In this document: one piece after another, positions 6,155 to 10,349 of the stretch | How the letters are laid out: each line of letters opens with the position of its first letter | Position numbering within the stretch: the stretch's first letter is position 1 | Assembly (NCBI GenBank): GCA_964368755.1 | Contig: CAYJCR010000019.1 | Coordinates: 1-10,349 of the forward strand | Direction: 5' to 3' | DNA: 10,349 bases | DNA from: CALVZT01 sp964368755 | Lineage (GTDB): Bacteria > Bacillota > Clostridia > Christensenellales > UBA1242 | Notes under the pieces: generated by a model | Seen by the model: only the letters and a program-made list of their open reading frames with translations | Told to the model about the DNA's origin: nothing | Database searches by the model: none | Program-made: the position numbers and the translations under genes

Positions 6155-7582
6155 ATGGCAAAACAACAACCAAAGAACGGATACAACCCACGCAAGTTGT
6201 ATAGAAAGCTGGCAGCTGATAAGAAAATTCAAGACAACACGCTTGACGATATACAGCCAATGGCTCCTGTAGAAGAGACTGTAAGTGTATTCAAGCCACT
6301 TACTGCTGAGCAAAAAGCTATGATACAAGAAGCAAAGAAACAAATAGATTATGCTCTCGCAGAATCTTTTGTTAGAGAGGAAGATTATCCAAGAGAAGAC
6401 GAAGAACTATCTTCAAAGAAACTAAGTGAAGAAGAGCGAAAGTTAGTATATGGACATAACTATGATAAATTAGTAGAAGAAAGAGAAAAAGAAGCGAATA
6501 GACGAAAATATAGAGAACTATTTGATTTTTATGATAAGACACCTGTTGGTGGGGATCCAGATGTAGTTGAGCAAGAAGACCCTAAGCCAAAGATCACACA
6601 AATGCAAGACAACAACATTGGAGAGTTCGTAGCAGAGTCAGATGCAGAAGATGATATAGTTGTAGCTGAGATATCTCCAGTTATCAAGACTCCTCAAGTA
6701 TATATCAGCAATGATAATGTCAATATTAAGAAGGCACATTCAACTATAATCAATAGATTAGAATACAATGTTCCAAGCAATCCAAGAGCATCTATTCACA
6801 ATACTCCTATTGGAGATATGGTCAAAGTATTTGATATTGTTACAGGCACAAGAGATGTTGAAGAATGTCAGAGAATGACAGGGCTTAGCAGAGATGAAAT
6901 TATTCAATATATGGATTTCGCTGAAGAGAGTTATACGGAGATATTTACTCACATAAGAGAACATCGCAGTTTATATATGTCTGATGATAACACTTTTGAT
7001 ATGTTGAGAGCGAGAGTAGTATCTGATATCAACAAAGGCAAAACATTTAATCAGTATGATAAAAATAGCGATTTTTCATTATCTGACAAATATTCTAATG
7101 CAGAGTTGGCAACAGCTGTAGTCACTTCGTGTTCTGTAAGTTTCCTCAATTGGGCATATAAGTCAAGAAAAGATTGGGCTAATATTATAGATGCAGTATA
7201 CAATCCTACTATACCTATCAAGTATCTTGAGACCGAGAGCCGTAACGGAAGGGTAAATAAGGCTTATGAGTTTATCAATGGAGACTTTATCGTAACAGTT
7301 TCTGCTGATGATAGTACGATGCTTGCTGTGTACACTCCAGACTATGACAATATCATGAGAGCAATCAGAGTAAGAAGTGATGATCCAGAGAGTCAATCAA
7401 TGCTCAAGTCTCAGTTCGGTGAGATCATAAGAGCTCATAACGAAGCGAGAAAAGACGAATATATGCTTGGAAAGAGAATGGTATATTCCTCTTCTTCCAA
7501 CAACAACAATGGTTATTATTCAAGATTAGACAATGAACAACGTGTTGGTGGTGCTAAGGATCCAAGCCAATTTGACGATTAA
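6155..7582 (+). CDS. Unrecognised 475-residue soluble protein
   Basis: I do not recognise this protein. It has no membrane segment or signal peptide and should be cytoplasmic. The N-terminal 125 residues are Lys/Glu-rich and probably helical or coiled-coil (LSEEERKL near 90, EEREKEANRRKYR near 108-120). Residues 130-185 are acidic and probably disordered. From about 190 the sequence looks globular. It includes a segment at 233-253 (VEECQRMTGLSRDEIIQYM) that reads like a helix-turn-helix or Mor-type helical pair, then an aromatic-rich C-terminal domain (about 325-408). A Ser/Asn-rich stretch (445-453) precedes the acidic end. I chose the ATG at 6155 because AGGGGAG (6137-6143) lies upstream of it and the promoter at 6095-6123 excludes earlier starts. 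The gene is alone between a promoter and a terminator. Its codon use looks like its neighbours, so there is no sign of recent transfer. Possible roles include DNA-binding or a structural protein, with low confidence. Confidence 0.85.
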   Translation: MAKQQPKNGYNPRKLYRKLAADKKIQDNTLDDIQPMAPVEETVSVFKPLTAEQKAMIQEAKKQIDYALAESFVREEDYPREDEELSSKKLSEEERKLVYGHNYDKLVEEREKEANRRKYRELFDFYDKTPVGGDPDVVEQEDPKPKITQMQDNNIGEFVAESDAEDDIVVAEISPVIKTPQVYISNDNVNIKKAHSTIINRLEYNVPSNPRASIHNTPIGDMVKVFDIVTGTRDVEECQRMTGLSRDEIIQYMDFAEESYTEIFTHIREHRSLYMSDDNTFDMLRARVVSDINKGKTFNQYDKNSDFSLSDKYSNAELATAVVTSCSVSFLNWAYKSRKDWANIIDAVYNPTIPIKYLETESRNGRVNKAYEFINGDFIVTVSADDSTMLAVYTPDYDNIMRAIRVRSDDPESQSMLKSQFGEIIRAHNEARKDEYMLGKRMVYSSSSNNNNGYYSRLDNEQRVGGAKDPSQFDD

Positions 7583-7595
7583 ACAAAGTGTAACT

Positions 7596-7628
7596 AATAG
7601 CTTTAGGGATAACCTAAGGCTATTTTTT
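7596..7628 (+). terminator. Terminator of the 6155-7582 gene
   Basis: ATAGCTTTAGG (7597-7607) pairs with CCTAAGGCTAT (7613-7623) over 11 bp with one G-U pair and a GATAA loop. It is followed by a T tract (7623-7628), and lies 14 bp past the stop codon. Confidence 0.93.
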
Positions 7629-7651
7629 ATTTTGCGATTTTCTTTGAGTAT

Positions 7652-7681
7652 AAAAAAAGATGGAAAGTAATCTTCCATCTT
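7652..7681 (-). terminator. Terminator of the lipoprotein gene
   Basis: AAGATGGAA (7657-7665) and TTCCATCTT (7673-7681) form a perfect 9-bp stem with a 7-nt loop. On the minus strand it is followed by seven T's (complement of 7652-7658). It converges with the plus-strand terminator at 7596-7628, so the two transcription units are separated by back-to-back hairpins. Confidence 0.9.
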
Positions 7682-7706
7682 AATTCAAAAACATAAACTG
7701 ATTATA

Positions 7707-8159
7707 TTAGCCTTCAGTTGCTCTTGTGTATTTGTAACTGTATTCAACGAAACCTGTCTGGCCTACTACACTCATTGACAAACCTACAGTAGTAAGAGTG
7801 TCTGAAGAGTCTTGATACTTCAATTTTGCTTGATAAGAACTGCTTCCAGTCTTGTACAATTTCAATTCTTTGTTACTGTATTCCCAAGTGCCAGTATAAG
7901 AAGATTCTGTAGAAACTGTTCCGTTAATAGTAAGTGTAGCTACTACTGTCTTATCTTTCTTGATATCATAAGACCAGTGTTTCCTTTCAATATCATTCTT
8001 TGTTACTTGAGTTGCTAAACTTTCTCCACTAGTATAAATTACAGAGTCAAATTCCTATTTGCCAACTACTGGGCTTGATGATGCGCCACACGCTGCAAGA
8101 AGTGTACATGATACGATGAGTGCAAGTGACAAGGCGATAGATGTAATAATTTTTTTCAT
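7707..8159 (-). pseudogene. Small lipoprotein gene interrupted by an in-frame TAG
   Basis: The start ATG at 8159 has a perfect AGGAGG (complement of 8166-8171) and opens a lipoprotein signal peptide. MKKI leads into a hydrophobic core and the lipobox LAAC, with the lipidated Cys at residue 24. Codon 35 is TAG (complement of 8055-8057). The same frame then stays open for 115 codons to a TAA at 7707-7709, giving a 150-codon gene. After the stop the reading is plausible protein, with a second GTWEY motif at about residue 99 and a beta-rich pattern. The interrupted context is V-V-G-K-stop-E-F-D-S-V. This looks like the GxW opening of lipocalin-like bacterial lipoproteins, so TGG to TAG is the simplest explanation. 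As read, the product would be a 34-residue lipopeptide precursor. Signal, ribosome binding site and terminator are all intact, so the lesion is recent, a sequencing error, or suppressed. It lies downstream of the cardiolipin synthase gene on the same strand. Confidence 0.85.
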
Positions 8160-8206
8160 TTCAATCCTCCTAAGATTTATTACTTTCAATTTATCACATA
8201 TCAAGA

Positions 8207-8215
8207 ATTATATCA
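8207..8215 (-). promoter_or_regulatory. Extended -10 promoter of the lipoprotein gene
   Basis: On the minus strand TGATATAAT (complement of 8207-8215) is a perfect TATAAT with an extended TG. The -35 region at 17-nt spacing is poor. A TTGTCA lies 11 nt upstream, too close to pair with it. The leader would be about 40 nt. Read-through from the cardiolipin synthase gene is also possible, since no convincing terminator lies between 8160 and 8269. A GTAGAA/TTCTAC repeat is present there but has a long loop. Confidence 0.45.
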
Positions 8216-8269
8216 AACGAATGTGACAAATATTTTAACCAATTTTGTAGAAAGTTTTTAATAATTATT

Positions 8270-9793
8270 CTACATTAGTGGGGCAAAAAGCTTCAATATT
8301 CTAGCAATAACTTTCTCGTACCACTTGCGGGACTTTGCGTCTTTGAGAGAGATCTCTTTACATTGTGATAACACGGATTCTATGTCAGATTTGATAGCGC
8401 CAATACTCTTGGTATTGTATAAGACAACAGCGTCTTCAAAGTGCAAGAATAGACTTCTAAAGTCAAAGTTGATTGTTCCAACACAAGCGGTTATGTCATC
8501 GGATAGTACAAGTTTGGAATGAACAAATCCGTTGCGATACTCATATATCTTGACACCAGCAAGAAGAAGCTCTTCATAGTACGATCGGCCTAGCCAATAG
8601 ACTAATTTCTTGTCAGGGATACCAGGCATAATGATACGGACATCAACGCCACTTTTTGCACACAACTTGAGAGCTGAGTTCATTGCTCCGTCGATGACTA
8701 AATATGGAGTTGTGATATATATATATTTCTGAGCATTATTGATCATACGGATATAGTTGTTACGAGCGATTGGCTCAGTATCCATTGGTCCTGTGCCAAA
8801 TGCTTGAACGAAGCCATCATCTGCAGAGTACTTTTTGACTGTACTCTTGAGTCGGACTAGGTCTAATTGTTGCTTGGTTGCTAGCATCCAACTACTTGCG
8901 AATAGTACAAGGAAGTTAAATATTACATCGCCCTTGACCATAATGCCAGCATCTTTCCAATGCCCAAACCTTTCTAATATATTGACGTACTCATCTCCAA
9001 TATTTGCTCCACCAGTGAAGGCAACTCTGCCATCAATGATAGTAATCTTGCGATGATCTCGGTAGTTGATATATCGGTTAACAGATGGCCTAATCTTATT
9101 GAAAGCACGCGCCTCAATGTTCTTCTTGGCAAGGGCTTTGATTGTCTTGCGAGTCACTCTATCTATACAACCAAAGTCGTCATACAGTATCTTGACCTCT
9201 ACACCTGATTCTGCTTTGCTTTCTAGTATTGACAATATGTTGTCCCACAACTTGCCAGGTGAGATAATGAAGTATTGAAGATAGATGTAATCTTTTGCCT
9301 TGTCGAGTTCTTGAATAAGCTTTTTGAAAAACACCTCGCCATTCTCTAGATATTCAGAGTACGTCTTATTACAAACTGGCATCTTGGCAGTGTTGTATAG
9401 ATACTCTGATTGCAAATCCTGACTGTTGTTTTCTGATTGCAACTGTTGATGGATTTTTTTATTCTTGGGAATGTAGTCTTTGTAAGTATTGTGTATTGTC
9501 ATCCATTGTTTGTGTTGTCTTCGTGTACCACGAGAACTCTTAAGATAAAGATACAACACCGTACCGTACAAAGGAACTAGGACTATAATAAACAACCACG
9601 ATATTTTGTATACAGGTTCGTCTGTGCTTCTTGCAAGTACTGTCAGAGCTATTAAGAAGGCAAACGCAGAAATAATAGGATATACATATAGTCCAATAAA
9701 ATATGTTAACAATATAAATATTGCTAAGTTGATAAGAAAAGAAAGAAACAATATCCATCTCGAAGATATAAAGAACTTGAGAATTTTTTTCAT
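8270..9793 (-). CDS. cls: Cardiolipin synthase (phospholipase D family)
   Basis: This 507-residue membrane enzyme condenses two phosphatidylglycerols into cardiolipin and glycerol. Two HxKxxxxD catalytic motifs are intact: H247, K249, D254 (within HRKITIID, followed by FTGGANIGDEY) and H425, K427, D432 (within HSKLVLSD, followed by GTINFDFRS). The N-terminus has three hydrophobic segments (about 13-35, 38-54, 63-83) in place of the usual two or so, then a basic cytoplasmic region. The C-terminal KLFAPLM closely resembles the ends of other bacterial Cls proteins, so its TAG stop is genuine and TAG is a normal stop codon here. The start ATG at 9793 has AGGAG (complement of 9799-9803) 5 nt upstream. 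A promoter with a surrounding palindrome precedes it. The length is normal for the family, and no active-site residue is missing. ClsA-type is likely, but the paralogue number cannot be set from one gene. Confidence 0.95.
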   Translation of the reverse strand: MKKILKFFISSRWILFLSFLINLAIFILLTYFIGLYVYPIISAFAFLIALTVLARSTDEPVYKISWLFIIVLVPLYGTVLYLYLKSSRGTRRQHKQWMTIHNTYKDYIPKNKKIHQQLQSENNSQDLQSEYLYNTAKMPVCNKTYSEYLENGEVFFKKLIQELDKAKDYIYLQYFIISPGKLWDNILSILESKAESGVEVKILYDDFGCIDRVTRKTIKALAKKNIEARAFNKIRPSVNRYINYRDHRKITIIDGRVAFTGGANIGDEYVNILERFGHWKDAGIMVKGDVIFNFLVLFASSWMLATKQQLDLVRLKSTVKKYSADDGFVQAFGTGPMDTEPIARNNYIRMINNAQKYIYITTPYLVIDGAMNSALKLCAKSGVDVRIIMPGIPDKKLVYWLGRSYYEELLLAGVKIYEYRNGFVHSKLVLSDDITACVGTINFDFRSLFLHFEDAVVLYNTKSIGAIKSDIESVLSQCKEISLKDAKSRKWYEKVIARILKLFAPLM

Positions 9794-9811
9794 AATGACT
9801 CCTATGTAATA

Positions 9812-9840
9812 ATACTAACAAATAATTGACTAAAATACAA
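9812..9840 (-). promoter_or_regulatory. Cardiolipin synthase promoter
   Basis: On the minus strand TTGTAT (complement of 9835-9840) and TAGTAT (complement of 9812-9817) are 17 nt apart, with an extended TG before the -10. Transcription would begin about 12 nt upstream of the start codon's ribosome binding region. The -35 is enclosed by a palindrome at 9826-9852. Confidence 0.6.
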
Positions 9841-9852
9841 GTCGTTAGTCAA
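9826..9852. promoter_or_regulatory. Operator-like palindrome over the cls -35
   Basis: TTGACTAA (9826-9833) and TTAGTCAA (9845-9852) are perfect 8-bp inverted arms with an 11-bp spacer. Their centres are 19 bp apart, close to two helical turns, as expected for a dimeric regulator. The -35 hexamer (9835-9840) lies within the spacer, so a bound protein would block RNA polymerase. It has no T tract and is not a terminator. No cognate regulator is identified. Confidence 0.5.
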
Positions 9853-9855
9853 GCA

Positions 9856-9883
9856 ATAAAAAAAACGGTTTATAAAAACCGTT
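9856..9883 (-). terminator. Terminator of the zinc-ribbon gene
   Basis: AACGGTTT (9864-9871) and AAACCGTT (9876-9883) form a perfect 8-bp stem with a 4-nt loop. On the minus strand it is followed by about eight T's. It ends the zinc-ribbon transcript before the cls promoter. A further short inverted repeat TTCGTT/AACGAA (9893-9898 and 9906-9911) lies between the stop codon and this hairpin. Confidence 0.9.
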
Positions 9884-9919
9884 CTTCATTCATTCGTTTG
9901 TTACGAACGAAAGCAACTA

Positions 9920-10087
9920 TTAATAGTTATTTCTATTTTGTTGCTTTCTTGCTTTGTTAGCACGTCTGCATTCAAGACAACGAGTAGGCTCGTTTGTGAA
10001 GCCTTTTTCTTGGTAGAAAGCTTGCTCGCCTTCTGTGAAGATAAACTCTTTGCCGCAGTCTTTGCATACTAGGGTTTTGTCAGCCAT
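9920..10087 (-). CDS. Small zinc-ribbon protein (zf-trcl type)
   Basis: This 55-residue protein has two CxxC knuckles, C8/C11 (VCKDCG) and C37/C40 (RCLEC), spaced to bind one zinc ion. The stretch between them reads FxFTEGEQAFYQEKGF followed by TNEPTRC. This is the hallmark of the bacterial 'probable zinc-ribbon domain' family (zf-trcl), small basic proteins of unknown function that are common in Firmicutes and some other phyla. The C-terminal tail is Arg/Lys/Asn-rich (RRANKARKQQ), which suggests nucleic-acid or ribosome contact, though no role is established. The start ATG has AGGAG (complement of 10094-10098) 6 nt upstream, and a terminator follows the stop. A leader of about 120 nt precedes it. 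The gene is complete. Confidence 0.93.
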   Translation of the reverse strand: MADKTLVCKDCGKEFIFTEGEQAFYQEKGFTNEPTRCLECRRANKARKQQNRNNY

Positions 10088-10349
10088 TATTTACTCCTTT
10101 TAAAATAATTTGGGAAAAAATGGCGCGACAGGATAATATTGGTTCTATACATTCATTTCTTCTTCTTATTTGATTTCTCTGCAAAGGCGATAGTCTCCCA
10201 TAACCTTTACTGTGAGTAGTATATCACAATTTTTTACAAAAGTATATGTTTTATGCAAAAATATTTTTTAATTATTTTATTATTTGTGCCCAAGAGTATG
10301 ATATTCAAGAAGATGTGTTAGTAAAATTTTTATACGATAACAAGTATTT
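10088..10349. other. Leader and upstream region of the zinc-ribbon gene
   Basis: On the minus strand an extended -10, TGATATACT (complement of 10218-10226), is the best promoter candidate, with a weak -35. It would give a leader of about 120 nt. That leader includes a weak hairpin with AAAGG/CCTTT arms (10203-10208 region with 10183-10187). An 11-codon frame starts at 10201 but has poor Shine-Dalgarno spacing. Right of 10280 a minus-strand frame is open to the window edge and ends in TAA at 10280-10282 (last residues HTLGHK). It could be the C-terminus of the next gene, but about 22 codons are too few to judge. The rest is AT-rich with nothing recognisable. Confidence 0.45.

Noticed and set aside
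7812..8018. 68-codon plus-strand frame
   Set aside because: It is antisense to the lipoprotein gene, has no ribosome binding site and no plausible promoter.
8055..8057. Stop-codon reassignment (TAG read as an amino acid)
   Set aside because: The cls gene nearby ends with TAG exactly at the expected family C-terminus, and there is no other internal TAG in the window's genes.
10166..10201. 11-codon upstream peptide (leader peptide of the zinc-ribbon gene)
   Set aside because: The AAAGG lies only 2 nt before the ATG, there is no run of regulatory codons and no terminator/antiterminator pair follows it.

Overview
The window is AT-rich, has compact genes with AGGAGG-type ribosome binding sites, and uses Rho-independent hairpins as gene boundaries. 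Together with a low-GC FtsH, a Bacillus-type cardiolipin synthase and a lipobox lipoprotein, this points to a low-GC Gram-positive (Firmicutes, Clostridia-like) chromosome. The genus cannot be read from the sequence. An exact 16-bp copy of the ParB-binding parS palindrome lies at 162-177, so the segment is probably origin-proximal chromosome and not a plasmid, phage or island. I see no transposase, integrase, CRISPR array, tRNA or rRNA.

Layout. Positions 1-735 are a long gene-free stretch that holds parS, a small branched inverted-repeat structure (479-530) and the ftsH promoter. ftsH (736-3060, +) encodes a membrane AAA+ zinc protease with an unusually long charged C-terminal tail. It converges on an unrecognised membrane-anchored protein gene (3116-4021, -), and one hairpin between them can terminate both. 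A divergent promoter region follows. It drives a two-gene operon (4207-5352 and 5352-5909, +) whose products are paralogues: one has an N-terminal XRE helix-turn-helix joined to a four-helix membrane domain, and the other is that membrane domain alone. The stop and start codons overlap as TAATG. A strong terminator closes the operon. Next comes a monocistronic gene for an unrecognised 475-residue soluble protein (6155-7582, +) with a near-consensus promoter and terminator.

From 7652 onward everything is on the minus strand. It reads, in transcription order from the right: a 55-residue zinc-ribbon protein (9920-10087), a three-segment membrane cardiolipin synthase (8270-9793) and a small lipoprotein gene (7707-8159). 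The lipoprotein gene has an intact signal peptide and ribosome binding site but carries an in-frame TAG at codon 35, in a context that looks like a lost Trp of a GxW motif.

The common theme is the cell envelope: FtsH membrane proteolysis, cardiolipin synthesis, a lipoprotein, a membrane-tethered putative transcription factor with a partner, and an anchored extracytoplasmic protein. Apart from the two-gene operon, there is no direct evidence that they form one pathway. The most unusual items are the HTH-membrane/membrane paralogue pair, the amber codon in the lipoprotein, the palindrome over the cardiolipin synthase promoter, and the FtsH tail.
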